Assembly: GCF_024343735.1 (NCBI RefSeq)
Contig: NZ_RJUE01000060.1
Span: forward strand, 124,001-188,000
DNA from: Lacihabitans sp. CCS-44
GTDB taxonomy: Bacteria > Bacteroidota > Bacteroidia > Cytophagales > Spirosomataceae
Reading direction: 5' to 3'
DNA length: 64,000 nucleotides
Shown here: positions 9,345-18,245 of the stretch, one piece after another
Layout: the number at the start of each line of letters is the position of its first letter
Numbering within the stretch: the stretch's first letter is position 1
The notes under the pieces: generated by a model
Databases searched by the model: none
Told to the model about the DNA's origin: nothing
What the model saw: only the letters and a program-made list of their open reading frames with translations
Position numbers and translations under genes: made by a program

Positions 9345-9626
9345 TTCAATAGAAATTGCAGCTTTTTCAGGTCTGACCTAGCGGTCTGACCGTTTTTGCG
9401 TTGTTGGCTTTGTGGAGACAATTGTTGTTGAAATTACAACATTTTCAGGTCTGACCTATCGGCCGACCATTGTTGCGTTTATTGTTTTGTGGTGACAATT
9501 GTTGTTGAAGCTTTTGCCTTTTCAAGTCTGACCTAGCGGTCTGACCATTTTATGTTGATTGCTTTGTAGTGAAAATTATGATAGAAATTCCAACATTTTG
9601 GTGTCGAAATTCTCTGTTTGACCGTA
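9345..9626. repeat. Tandem 77-78 bp repeat carrying a GGTCTGACC hairpin core
   Basis: Three clear copies and degenerate flanking copies. The core AGGTCTGACCTAGCGG and a following GGTCTGACC recur at 9369, 9447 and 9524 (periods 78 and 77). Between the cores the text also repeats (GCGTTGTTGGCTTTGTGG, GCGTTTATTGTTTTGTGG and related). GGTCTGACC is itself palindromic around its central base and occurs twice per unit, so each unit can fold into a strong hairpin. A worn fourth copy ends at TTTGACCG (9617-9624). Confidence 0.85.
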
Positions 9627-9632
9627 TTTTTG
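9597..9632 (+). promoter_or_regulatory. Promoter of the Rid-family gene
   Basis: TTTG (9597-9600) and TATTTTTG (9625-9632) are spaced by 24 bases, close to the Bacteroidota -33/-7 pattern; the ATG is 20 bases further on. The promoter lies in the last, worn copy of the tandem repeat. Confidence 0.55.
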
Positions 9633-9652
9633 AATAAAAAACGTAAATACTG

Positions 9653-10063
9653 ATGGAGAAGCACTTTATTAATCCGCCCGAATTACCCAATTGGAAAAAT
9701 GCTTTCTCACAGGTTGTAGTGGTTAAAAGCGACTCTATTCAAACCATTTATCTTTCAGGTCAAGTATCTGCAAATCAAAACAACGAGCTTATTGGAGAAA
9801 ATGACTTACAAACTCAAGCAACACAAGCTTTTCTTAATCTTCAAGCTGCCTTGGGTTCGGCAGGTGCAACAACCTCAGATGTTGTCAAAATAAATATTTT
9901 TGTAAAAGATTACAATCCATCGAAGGCGACCATTGTGGGTGATGCATTCAGAAAAGCATTTCCGCACGAAAAACTCCCTGCCAGTACTTGGCTCGGTGTG
10001 CAAGCCTTAGCATTAGAGGGTTTGTTGATTGAGATTGACGCCATTGCGGTTATTGCAGCATGA
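9653..10063 (+). CDS. Rid (YjgF/YER057c/UK114) family protein lacking the canonical Arg
   Basis: A 136-residue single-domain protein of the Rid family, small trimeric cytosolic proteins. Family features are IYLSGQVSA near the N-terminus, QATQAFLNLQAALGSAGAT, and VVKINIFVKDY. RidA enamine/imine deaminases use an Arg in a PARS-type motif; here the matching place reads LPASTWLGV, so the Arg is absent. The protein is therefore probably a non-deaminase Rid subgroup member, and the symbol ridA is not given. A DinB gene follows 36 bases later on the same strand but has its own promoter box. Confidence 0.85.
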   Translation: MEKHFINPPELPNWKNAFSQVVVVKSDSIQTIYLSGQVSANQNNELIGENDLQTQATQAFLNLQAALGSAGATTSDVVKINIFVKDYNPSKATIVGDAFRKAFPHEKLPASTWLGVQALALEGLLIEIDAIAVIAA

Positions 10064-10068
10064 TTTTA

Positions 10069-10076
10069 TAAATTTG
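10069..10076 (+). promoter_or_regulatory. -7 promoter box before the DinB gene
   Basis: TAAATTTG matches TAnnTTTG, 23 bases upstream of the ATG at 10100. No clear TTTG is seen at the right distance, so readthrough from the Rid-family gene is also possible. Confidence 0.4.
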
Positions 10077-10099
10077 AGATACTTTGGATAATTAAAAAT

Positions 10100-10585
10100 A
10101 TGAAAAACACCACAAATCAAAGCCTTTGGAATCAGTTTGGAGCAAGTATATACATGCTTAAAAATGCTATTTCTGCCTGCCCAGATGAACATTGGAATAC
10201 CAACACAAGGTTTTGGTACAATGCTTTTCATTGTTTGTTTTTTCTGGATTATTACTTGTGCATGCAGCCTGCTAGTTTTTCGCCTCAAGCCCCTTTTACG
10301 GAGTCAGAGTTTGAAGATAGAATGCCTGAAAGGGTTTATACCAAACAAGAATTGCTCGATTATCTGCAAGCTAGCCGTGATAAATGTAAAGAATTAATTT
10401 TGAATTTAGACTCCGAAAAATTAGAAGCTCGGTGGATAAACTCATCAGGCTCTATGGATTACTCGGTTTTTGAGATTCTGCTTTATAATCTGCGTCATGT
10501 GCAGCACCACGCCGCTCAGCTAAACTTACTTCTCCGACAAACTACCGATGATGCTCCAGAATGGGTTTTTAGGGCAGAAAATTAA
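10100..10585 (+). CDS. DinB-like four-helix-bundle protein
   Basis: A 161-residue cytosolic protein. An N-terminal helix with WYNAFHCLFFLDYYL and a C-terminal helix with RHVQHHAAQLNLLLRQ supply the His residues that bind a metal ion in DinB/YfiT families. Such proteins are often thiol-dependent metalloenzymes or S-transferases, but the substrate is not known. Its stop codon overlaps that of the convergent membrane-protein gene: both use the palindromic TTAA at 10582-10585. Confidence 0.85.
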   Translation: MKNTTNQSLWNQFGASIYMLKNAISACPDEHWNTNTRFWYNAFHCLFFLDYYLCMQPASFSPQAPFTESEFEDRMPERVYTKQELLDYLQASRDKCKELILNLDSEKLEARWINSSGSMDYSVFEILLYNLRHVQHHAAQLNLLLRQTTDDAPEWVFRAEN

Positions 10586-11721
10586 TATTTCCCATCTGCC
10601 CCAGCTCCGCCGCCTTCGCCACCACCAAATTTTAGGGTGTCATCAGACGTTTTCGTTTGGAATGCTTGTGCAACCAGAATCGACTCCAGTTTTTGTAATT
10701 TTCCTTGTTCTTCGGCTACCGAACTTAGGTTGAATTTCGGGCTTTTGAAATATTTTATGCAAAATACTGAGACTCCTATCAATATTGCTCCACCAAGTGT
10801 TAGAGCCCATTCAGTTGGCATAACCGAATAGTAACTTCGATAAGTGAATACAGAAAAACCAAGACCTAAAAGTCCCAAAATGATGGCATTACGTTGTTTT
10901 TTTCTTGCTCCAAAATAAAGATAAATAAATGGCACAAGAAAAGTGAATATCCAGAAAATAAGTGAGAAAGGTATTTCAACCGATGGCGACTGATTGTTTA
11001 ACAAGGCATTGGCTTCTCTCACCACAAAATAGTTGCCGCTCAAATAGAACACTGCCAGAGCCATTGTTTCTATAACGAATTGTACATCAGCATAATAAAT
11101 AGACTTTTTCAAGGATTTTGAAACAAAATAGACCGTTGCAGATAAGGCCATCATAATAAATGGCAGCAAAGTTTTGCCCCAAGAAAAGGTATTTGAAAAT
11201 AGAAATACAAAGATGAAGAAACTAAAAAATACGCCAACTGACACCAAAGGGTCTGCGTAGCGAATCAATGCTGGAATCAGAATCACTAACAATAGAAGGG
11301 GATACAAATAATCGATCAAATCGAAATTGAAAAAGGAAAGAATACCCGTAAACAAAAAGCCTATGGCAGAATATAAAAGGGCGTTGTCAATGCCCGAACG
11401 ATAGAGTTTGTTGCGTTTAATAAAATGCTCTAAAACCACCACGGAAAGTACAGAAAATATTACCAAAAACACACCCATGGTAATATTATTAGACCCCACA
11501 CCGAGCAATGCCAAAAATATACCTGACGAAAAGGAAATTGCGATGCCTGTAAAAAGAAAAAGACCAATTTTGATAAACCAATTGGGGTCATAAAAATCTT
11601 CTGAAAGTTCTGATTGGCAGCTTTCTAATTCCGTTTGGCCAAGTAAGTTTTTCTTAAACCAATCCTCAATTAGTCGTTTTGCGGCTACGTTTTCTACCCA
11701 AGTTTCGTTGTAGGCTTTCAT
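10582..11721 (-). CDS. Polytopic membrane protein, partner of the DUF2157 protein
   Basis: A 379-residue protein with about ten hydrophobic segments after a short cytosolic N-terminus (ENVAAKRLIEDWFKKNLLG). The C-terminus is cytosolic and ends in a Gly-rich tail (GGGEGGGAGADGKY). It is translationally coupled to the upstream DUF2157 gene: the ATG overlaps that gene's TGA by four bases (ATGA). The arrangement resembles DUF2157/DUF4401 membrane protein pairs of Bacteroidota. Function is unknown; the two proteins likely act together in the inner membrane. Confidence 0.75.
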   Translation of the reverse strand: MKAYNETWVENVAAKRLIEDWFKKNLLGQTELESCQSELSEDFYDPNWFIKIGLFLFTGIAISFSSGIFLALLGVGSNNITMGVFLVIFSVLSVVVLEHFIKRNKLYRSGIDNALLYSAIGFLFTGILSFFNFDLIDYLYPLLLLVILIPALIRYADPLVSVGVFFSFFIFVFLFSNTFSWGKTLLPFIMMALSATVYFVSKSLKKSIYYADVQFVIETMALAVFYLSGNYFVVREANALLNNQSPSVEIPFSLIFWIFTFLVPFIYLYFGARKKQRNAIILGLLGLGFSVFTYRSYYSVMPTEWALTLGGAILIGVSVFCIKYFKSPKFNLSSVAEEQGKLQKLESILVAQAFQTKTSDDTLKFGGGEGGGAGADGKY

Positions 11722-12692
11722 ACATTTTTTGATTTAGAAATTCCCAAAATAGATTTTACATTGAACAAAAAGTAAACCACCGCACCACAAGAAATCATAA
11801 AATAGAAAAAGGAAGAAAACAAGTATTCGTCAAAATTGAAATTAGAGAAAACAAAATAAGTAAAACCAATATAGCCATATATAACTCCCATCAGAAGCAA
11901 CAAATAAGACTTGGTTTGTCGGGCATGAAATATCGCAACGCCACTCATAGTCAATAACAAAAGTAGATGCAGAAACTTGAATTCAAAACTGAAAAGTGCT
12001 GTGAGTGTAGAAATGAAAGCCACATTGGCACCAAAAAAATAATAAGTAAACGCAAAATGCTTTTTCTTGTCTTTCCATTCTGAAAGCCAACCTACTAAAA
12101 CCAATAAAACTCCAAATGCAATGCCTGCATAAACGATTTCTGTGTTTATGACATCGAAGGTATCAAGTATATTTTTGGGTGCTATGCTTAATCCCAACCA
12201 TGAACCCGTTGCCGTGATAGCCATAGATAATATGCCTCGGTGATCAAAAAAATAAGCACCTACAAAGAACAATACGGCTGGAATAGATGTAACCAAGCCA
12301 TATCGCTCACCAAAGACATTGTATTGGTATTGCAGATAACCTTCTAAAACTAAAAAAAGCACACAAGCTCCTAACAATGAAAATTCCGTCAGAAAGGATA
12401 CATTTTTGGCTTCTTCCCAAGTAAAAGACACTCGGTGTTTGTAAGAATACCAAAAACAAGCTAAACACAAAATAGCTGTGAGACCAATCAGAACTGAATG
12501 ACCGATGGTGTCAATATTTTGGTATATTAATATCCCCAAACCTCCACTTAAACACGAAATGCCCAGATACAATAAACTCCGAAGCTCCCAAAAAATGGAG
12601 ACAGGTTTTTGGTTTTCATATTCTAAAATTTGGGCAGCTTTCTCGCTCGAAATAATGTTTTTTTCAAGAAATCTGTCTAGGAGGGCATTCAT
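11718..12692 (-). CDS. DUF2157 membrane protein
   Basis: A 324-residue protein. A short cytosolic N-terminal region (DRFLEKNIISSEKAAQILEY, then a Trp-containing segment) precedes eight to nine membrane helices, starting with LLYLGISCLSGGLGILIY, which is the DUF2157 signature layout. Start is ATG at 12692. It is the first gene of a two-gene operon with the membrane protein that overlaps it by four bases. No reaction can be assigned. Confidence 0.8.
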   Translation of the reverse strand: MNALLDRFLEKNIISSEKAAQILEYENQKPVSIFWELRSLLYLGISCLSGGLGILIYQNIDTIGHSVLIGLTAILCLACFWYSYKHRVSFTWEEAKNVSFLTEFSLLGACVLFLVLEGYLQYQYNVFGERYGLVTSIPAVLFFVGAYFFDHRGILSMAITATGSWLGLSIAPKNILDTFDVINTEIVYAGIAFGVLLVLVGWLSEWKDKKKHFAFTYYFFGANVAFISTLTALFSFEFKFLHLLLLLTMSGVAIFHARQTKSYLLLLMGVIYGYIGFTYFVFSNFNFDEYLFSSFFYFMISCGAVVYFLFNVKSILGISKSKNV

Positions 12693-12802
12693 GGTTTAAC
12701 TTTATAATGGTTGCAACGAATTTACAACAAAAATTATAGGTTAAGCCAGGTTTTTGAAAATTCGTGTTTGGAGAACAATTTGAAGTAAAAAAATAAAGAC
12801 AT

Positions 12803-12825
12803 AAAAAATGGCCTTTCGGCCATTT
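12803..12825 (-). terminator. Terminator of the GH29-DUF1080 unit
   Basis: On the minus strand the perfect stem AAATGGCC / GGCCATTT closes a GAAA tetraloop and runs into six T residues. It starts three bases after the DUF1080 stop codon. Confidence 0.92.
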
Positions 12826-12827
12826 AC

Positions 12828-13496
12828 TTATAATTCTTTAATTCTGATTTTTCTGAACGAAACCATATCGCCGTGGTCTTGGAGTGAGATTTTTCCTTGG
12901 GCATGTGCTTGGGCATAAGGCCATTTTGCAAATTTACTTCCAGCCACATCATCCGCCCATTTTACACTTCCATACTCATAAGAGGCAGTTTTTGTACCGT
13001 TTACAAAATGCTCAATCACATTGTTTTTGATAACAATTTTGCCTTTGTTCCATTCGCCAGCAGGTTTTACGGCTTTCAGGTCCAGCGGAGCCTGTATGTC
13101 GTAGTTGGCACCAGTTTTTTGGTCGTCATTGATTTTGTCAGGGTAATTTACATCGTCAATAATCTGAAATTCTGGTCCAGAAGCATATGGAGCAAAAAGC
13201 TCTTTGTTGTTTACGTCTTCTGTCACTTTATAAATAACACCGCTGTTGCCTTTGGGAGCACACTTAAACTCAAACTCTAGGATATAATCGCCATATTCTT
13301 TGTCGCTTACCAAATCGCCGTTGCCGCCGTGTGTCATCAATACACCGTTCATTACGTGCCAACCTTTCACCCCAGTTTCTTTCCAAGTGTGCCAGCCGTT
13401 GGTGGTTTTTCCGTCGAACAGATTAACCCATTTTTTCTTTTGGGCAGAAACCGATACAGTTAACAAAATCAATCCTAATACAAATATTCTTTTCAT
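12828..13496 (-). CDS. Secreted DUF1080 (3-keto-disaccharide hydrolase-like) protein
   Basis: A 222-residue exported protein with signal peptide MKRIFVLGLILLTVSVSAQ. The body is one concanavalin-like DUF1080 domain: WVNLFDGKTTNGWHTW at the start, DYILEFEFKC and NSGVIY in the middle, then ISLQDHGDMVSFRKIRIKEL at the end, the usual DUF1080 closing motif. Some members hydrolyse 3-keto-glycosides made by periplasmic Gfo/Idh/MocA or GMC oxidoreductases; many are untested. It lies 75 bases after the GH29 fucosidase gene on the same strand and shares its terminator, so the two probably form one unit for glycan or glycoside breakdown. Confidence 0.88.
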   Translation of the reverse strand: MKRIFVLGLILLTVSVSAQKKKWVNLFDGKTTNGWHTWKETGVKGWHVMNGVLMTHGGNGDLVSDKEYGDYILEFEFKCAPKGNSGVIYKVTEDVNNKELFAPYASGPEFQIIDDVNYPDKINDDQKTGANYDIQAPLDLKAVKPAGEWNKGKIVIKNNVIEHFVNGTKTASYEYGSVKWADDVAGSKFAKWPYAQAHAQGKISLQDHGDMVSFRKIRIKEL

Positions 13497-13571
13497 TTTT
13501 AAGGTTTGTTTTTTTTATAAATATAAGTGTTTTTTAGAAAACTCAACAGAAAAACGGACTAACGATTTATT

Positions 13572-15002
13572 TCAGAATTCGTACTTTAAAGCCAGGGCAG
13601 GCTCATTCTTGTATTTATCAATCGCTTTTTTTGAAATCCAAACCGTAGTTTTATCGCCTTTGGTTTCCCATTTTAGAGTTTCGGTTTCACCAACTATCGT
13701 AATTTTCGTGCCTTTTTTAGGTGAATTTCCCTGCCAAGTAATCGTTTCTTTTAAATAATCCTCTGAAGTGATTTTTTGAATTGCAAAAGCATATTTGTCT
13801 TTACTTTTTGTAAAAAAAACGTCTCCAGATTGAAAATTCTCGAGACTTCTTGTACTGTAAATAGCCTCTCCAAACTTATTCATCCAAACGCCTATTTCAT
13901 TCAATCTACTTATTTGTTCGGGCAAAAATTCTCCCTCAGCGGTTGGTCCAACGCCAAGTAATAAATTTCCACCTTTGGCCACAATTTCTATCAGAGTATG
14001 AATTACTGTGGAAGCTGGCTTAAAGTTATCTTTAGGCACAAAACCCCAAGCTCCACCCAGAGTGATGCAACTCTCCCAAGGATTATCAGAACGTTCCTTG
14101 GGTATAGCTTGCTCTGGCGTGCGGTAGTTTTCGTATTCACCATGAACGGTCCTGTCCACTATCAATATACCATCTTGGTTTTTTCGAACCATATTGGCTA
14201 CTTTGGGCATATTTATTTCTTGGTCAAAGTCAGGAATTGGAGCACCCCAAGCACGCACCTCCTCCGTTACGGTATTTCTTGGCCTTACCCAGCCGCCATC
14301 CAACCAAAGAATATCTATTTTGCCATAATCAGTTGTGAGTTCATTAAGTTGATTATGGGTATATTCTATAAATTTGTTCCAACGCCACGGATTTTTCCTA
14401 ATGTCATAGTTCACATTTCTATTTGGGGTAGAATGCCTTTCCCACCAAAAATACTGCGAATGCCAGTCCGGTTTTGAATAGTATGCTCCAATCAAAAAGT
14501 CTTGTTTTCTAAACGCATCGAAAACGTATTTTGCTACGTCGGCTTTGGGATTCTCTTTAAATGGCCCATTCGAAATTTTAAAATCTGAAAACTTGGTATC
14601 AAACATGTTAAAGCCGTCATGGTGTTTGGTGGTAAATACCAGATACTTCATCCCGGCAGACTTAGCGGCAGTAGCCCAAGCGTCTGGATTGAATTTTACA
14701 GGATTGAATGATTTATCAAGACCCCAATACCACTTTTTGTACTCGGCATAATTGCTCGTGGAGTCACGGGTAATCCAATCTTCGTCGCACAAGCTCCACG
14801 ACTCTATGATACCCGGAACAGCATAAAGACCCCAGTGAATGATGATACCAAATTTCTGGTCCCTCCAGTTTTCGAGATTTTCTACAACTTTCTTTTCTTT
14901 GGGATATTGATATTCGGTTGAAATTGGATGAATTGTAGATTGGGAAAAGGCTAAATGATAACAGAAATATAACGAACAGAAAATTAATGATGACTTACGC
15001 AT
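13572..15002 (-). CDS. Alpha-L-fucosidase, GH29, secreted
   Basis: A 476-residue exported GH29 enzyme that releases alpha-L-fucose with retention. Signal peptide MRKSSLIFCSLYFCYHLAFSQ. The family landmarks are RDQKFGIIIHWGLYAVPG, FTTKHHDGFNMFDTKFSDF, and IDILWLDGG in which D235 is the expected nucleophile. RNPWRWNKFIEYTHNQLNEL and GGNLLLGVGPTAEG also match. The start at 15002 is preferred: a longer TTG start at 15026 lies within a TAAATTTG promoter box. The gene is divergent from a SusC gene and is followed by DUF1080, making a small fucosyl-glycan locus. Confidence 0.93.
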   Translation of the reverse strand: MRKSSLIFCSLYFCYHLAFSQSTIHPISTEYQYPKEKKVVENLENWRDQKFGIIIHWGLYAVPGIIESWSLCDEDWITRDSTSNYAEYKKWYWGLDKSFNPVKFNPDAWATAAKSAGMKYLVFTTKHHDGFNMFDTKFSDFKISNGPFKENPKADVAKYVFDAFRKQDFLIGAYYSKPDWHSQYFWWERHSTPNRNVNYDIRKNPWRWNKFIEYTHNQLNELTTDYGKIDILWLDGGWVRPRNTVTEEVRAWGAPIPDFDQEINMPKVANMVRKNQDGILIVDRTVHGEYENYRTPEQAIPKERSDNPWESCITLGGAWGFVPKDNFKPASTVIHTLIEIVAKGGNLLLGVGPTAEGEFLPEQISRLNEIGVWMNKFGEAIYSTRSLENFQSGDVFFTKSKDKYAFAIQKITSEDYLKETITWQGNSPKKGTKITIVGETETLKWETKGDKTTVWISKKAIDKYKNEPALALKYEF

Positions 15003-15023
15003 AAATATAAAATTATTACATGA

Positions 15024-15031
15024 CAAATTTA
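15024..15031 (-). promoter_or_regulatory. -7 promoter box of the GH29 gene
   Basis: TAAATTTG on the minus strand matches TAnnTTTG and stands 21 bases before the chosen ATG. No clear -33 TTTG is visible in the very AT-rich divergent region (15032-15147). Confidence 0.55.
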
Positions 15032-15147
15032 AGTCTATTTATTAAATGTATCATATTTATTAAAAAATATTATTAATATTAAATAAATTTATTATTAAAT
15101 TTACGAAAATTACTTTTTAATCAAATTTTATTACTTTCTCTAAACGT

Positions 15148-18100
15148 ATGAAAAAAAATCTATCCAGAGTAGTGTGGTCGCTTTTCATCGCCTTGGTTTC
15201 ATTGCAGGTTTATGCCCAAGATGTAGCCATAAAAGGTAAGGTGACTGATGACACAGGAAGTCCGATCTACGGTGTGAACGTTGCTGTAAAAGGCACAACT
15301 AAAGGAACAATTACAGACAGCAACGGAGACTACAGCATTTCTGCTGCCAAAGGAAGCACCGTCACTTTTAGCTATATCGGTTTTGCTGCCACAAATGTGG
15401 TTATCGGCAATGCGTCAACAGTGAATGTTAGCCTAAAACCAGATGCAAGTATTTTAAATGAAGTGGTGGTAACTGCACTCGGTATTTCTAAAGAAGCCAG
15501 AAAAGTAGGTTATGCTGTAACAACAGTTAGCGGTGATCAAATGATCAAAGCCAGAGAAACTAACGTGGCCTATTCAATGGCAGGAAGAGTGGCTGGTTTG
15601 AACATCTCTGGTACTAACGGAGGCTCTGGTTCATCTGCAAGAATATTGCTTAGAGGTATGGCCAGTTTTGGAGCTAGCTCACCTTTGATCGTTCTTAACG
15701 GCGTGCCTATCGACAACACCCAAAGAGGTAGCTCGGGTGAGTGGGGCGGATCAGACAACGGCGACGGTATCTCAAACCTTAACCCTGACGACATCGAAAA
15801 CATGTCAGTTTTGAAAGGAGCCTCAGCTTCGGCACTTTATGGTGCTCGTGCTGCCAACGGTGTAATTTTGATAACTACCAAATCAGGTAAAAAAGGCAAA
15901 ATGGCCATTGACTATAATCTAAACACTGTAGCTGAGCAAGCCATCAATTTCACAGATTATCAGTATGTATATGGTCAAGGCTTAAATGGAAAAAGACCTG
16001 ACAACGTAACAAGTGCTCTTAACAGTGGTATGTTGAGCTGGGGTGAGAAATTGGATGGTGCTTCAACGATTCAATTCGATGGAAAAAATTATCCTTACAC
16101 GGCAGTTAAAGATAACATCAAAAACTTCTACCGCACGGGAAGTTCTATAACCAACTCCATCTCACTTTCTAGCGGAACAGAAACTGGTAGCTTCAGACTT
16201 TCATTGGCCAACTTGAACAATAACTCTATCCTAAGAAATAGCGGTTTGACAAGAAGAACAGCCAACTTCACAGGAAATCAGAAATTCGGCAAAAAACTGA
16301 CCATTGATTTGATGGCCAATTTTGTGGATGACTTCAACAACAACAAGCCACAGCTGAGCGATGGCCCTATGAACGCCAACAATATAAACTTCTTGGCAAC
16401 AAACGTAAGCGAGTCGGCCTTACAACCGGGTTACAATGCAGCCCTTCCATTTGGAAACGAGATTCAGTATAACGACGACATCTATGTAACCAACCCATGG
16501 TTTGTGGTGAATCAATATGAAAATGACGTCAAAAGAAAAAGAATGATTTCGGCCATCCAAGGTAAATACGATATCACAAAAAATATTTATGGCTTAGTGA
16601 GATTGGGATATGATTTTATCAACGATGGATTGTTCAAAATTACTCCTACAGGCACAGCTTATTCAGGCGGTAATGCAGGTGGATTAGACGATTTGGCCAA
16701 ATCAACCACTGTAGAGATGAACGCTGATGCGATATTGGGCGGAACATTCAAAATTAATGACGATTTCGGTATTGACGCTTTGGCTGGAGGAACTATCCGT
16801 AAAAACGAATACGACAGAGTGAAAATAGGTGGTGGTCCTTTCGTGATTCCATTCTTCTACAGCCCTTTCAACGTTTTGAACTTCAACAGAGACTATTCAT
16901 ACGCTAAGAAACAAGCAAACTCGGGCTATTACTCGTTAGATTTCAACTACAAAAATATGTTGATTCTCTCGACTACGGGTCGTTATGATGCCTTCTCTAC
17001 ATTGCCTACAAACAACCAAGGAATCTTTACGCCATCTTTCTCATTGAGCTATGACTTCACAGAAGCTTTGAAAATGGATAAATTGACTTATGGAAAATTC
17101 AGAGCGTCTTATGCAGTGGTGAGCGGTGAGCCGCTAGATCCTTATAAAACCTCTCAATACTATAGTGTTGGATCGGCTATTCAAGGAACTACAACAGGGT
17201 CATTTGGCAATGGACTACCAAACTTATTCTTAAAGCCATTTACGCTTACAGAATTTGAAGTAGGTACAGAGCTTAAGTTTTACAAAAACAGATTGGGTAT
17301 TGACTTGGCGTATTTCAACAGAAAAACCAACAATGAAATCATAAATGGCTCATTGTCAGAAGCAACCGGTTATTCGTCTCAATTGATTGGAACCGGTTCA
17401 ACCCAAAACTCAGGTCTTGAAATGTTGTTGACAGGTGTTTTGGTTGAAAATAAAGACTTGAAATGGACGAGTTCATTGAACTTCACCAATATCAAAAACA
17501 AAATACTTGAAATCAATGGTACTGGTACCGAAAACCAACAATTAGGCATGGGTACTTATCGTCCTTTGAACGCCAACATAGCAATTATCAAAGGAATGCC
17601 TGGCCCACAAGTAATGGCTAACGATTACACTTACCTAAATGGTAAAATTGTAGTTGATGCTTCAGGGATACCAGTACAAAACGGTACTAGAACTCCAATG
17701 GGTTCTGTATTGCCTAAAGTATACGGTGGTTTGAACAACGAAGTGAGTTACAAAAACTTCAACTTGTCGTTCTTGATTGACTACAGATTTGGAAACAAAA
17801 TATTGTCAGCTACCAACTACTATACTACTTTCAGAGGTTTGAACCAAATCACTTTGGAAGGACGTGAAACTGGTGTGAAAGTAGACGGTGTAACTGCTGA
17901 CGGTGCGGCAAATACTGTAACGGTGGCTGCTCAAACTTACTACCAAAACTTGGCAAGAAGAATTTCAGCGTTGAACGTATTAGACGGAGATTTTATCAAG
18001 CTAAGACAAGTGACTTTAGGATACTCTATCAAACCTAGCGTATTCGGTCGTCTTCCTATCAAATCAGCCGAAATATCTATTGTTGGACGTAACCTATTGA

Positions 18101-18231
18101 CTTTGTTCAAAAAATCTGACAACATAGATCCTGAAGCTGGATTCTCGTCTCTAATAAACTATGCTGGTATAGAAGGTAACAGTTTGCCATCTACTAGAAC
18201 TTATGGTTTAAACCTAAATGTTAAATTCTAA
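15148..18231 (+). CDS. SusC/RagA-type TonB-dependent outer-membrane transporter
   Basis: A 1027-residue outer-membrane importer. Order: signal peptide ending LQVYAQ, a carboxypeptidase-like beta-sandwich (about 27-110; GKVTDDTGSPIYGVNVAVKG, SYIGF), a TonB-box-like segment LNEVVVTALG, a plug domain (about 120-230; VLKGASASALYGARAANGVI) and a 22-strand barrel ending with an aromatic-terminated strand LNLNVKF. With the SusD lipoprotein encoded 14 bases downstream it would import an oligosaccharide in a TonB-driven manner. The divergent GH29 and DUF1080 genes suggest a fucose-containing glycan, by context only. Confidence 0.95.
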   Translation: MKKNLSRVVWSLFIALVSLQVYAQDVAIKGKVTDDTGSPIYGVNVAVKGTTKGTITDSNGDYSISAAKGSTVTFSYIGFAATNVVIGNASTVNVSLKPDASILNEVVVTALGISKEARKVGYAVTTVSGDQMIKARETNVAYSMAGRVAGLNISGTNGGSGSSARILLRGMASFGASSPLIVLNGVPIDNTQRGSSGEWGGSDNGDGISNLNPDDIENMSVLKGASASALYGARAANGVILITTKSGKKGKMAIDYNLNTVAEQAINFTDYQYVYGQGLNGKRPDNVTSALNSGMLSWGEKLDGASTIQFDGKNYPYTAVKDNIKNFYRTGSSITNSISLSSGTETGSFRLSLANLNNNSILRNSGLTRRTANFTGNQKFGKKLTIDLMANFVDDFNNNKPQLSDGPMNANNINFLATNVSESALQPGYNAALPFGNEIQYNDDIYVTNPWFVVNQYENDVKRKRMISAIQGKYDITKNIYGLVRLGYDFINDGLFKITPTGTAYSGGNAGGLDDLAKSTTVEMNADAILGGTFKINDDFGIDALAGGTIRKNEYDRVKIGGGPFVIPFFYSPFNVLNFNRDYSYAKKQANSGYYSLDFNYKNMLILSTTGRYDAFSTLPTNNQGIFTPSFSLSYDFTEALKMDKLTYGKFRASYAVVSGEPLDPYKTSQYYSVGSAIQGTTTGSFGNGLPNLFLKPFTLTEFEVGTELKFYKNRLGIDLAYFNRKTNNEIINGSLSEATGYSSQLIGTGSTQNSGLEMLLTGVLVENKDLKWTSSLNFTNIKNKILEINGTGTENQQLGMGTYRPLNANIAIIKGMPGPQVMANDYTYLNGKIVVDASGIPVQNGTRTPMGSVLPKVYGGLNNEVSYKNFNLSFLIDYRFGNKILSATNYYTTFRGLNQITLEGRETGVKVDGVTADGAANTVTVAAQTYYQNLARRISALNVLDGDFIKLRQVTLGYSIKPSVFGRLPIKSAEISIVGRNLLTLFKKSDNIDPEAGFSSLINYAGIEGNSLPSTRTYGLNLNVKF

Positions 18232-18245
18232 ATCGTAAAAGAAAG

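Larger units (their letters stand above)
9264..9652. other. Gene-free stretch with remnant frame, tandem repeat and promoter
   Basis: No complete gene is seen here. The left 75 bases continue the possible C-terminal remnant frame; the remainder is the 77-78 bp tandem repeat and the promoter of the Rid-family gene. Confidence 0.7.

Noticed and set aside
9345-9626. CRISPR array
   Set aside because: The periodic text covers the whole 77-78 bp unit, with no unique spacers, and no cas genes are nearby.
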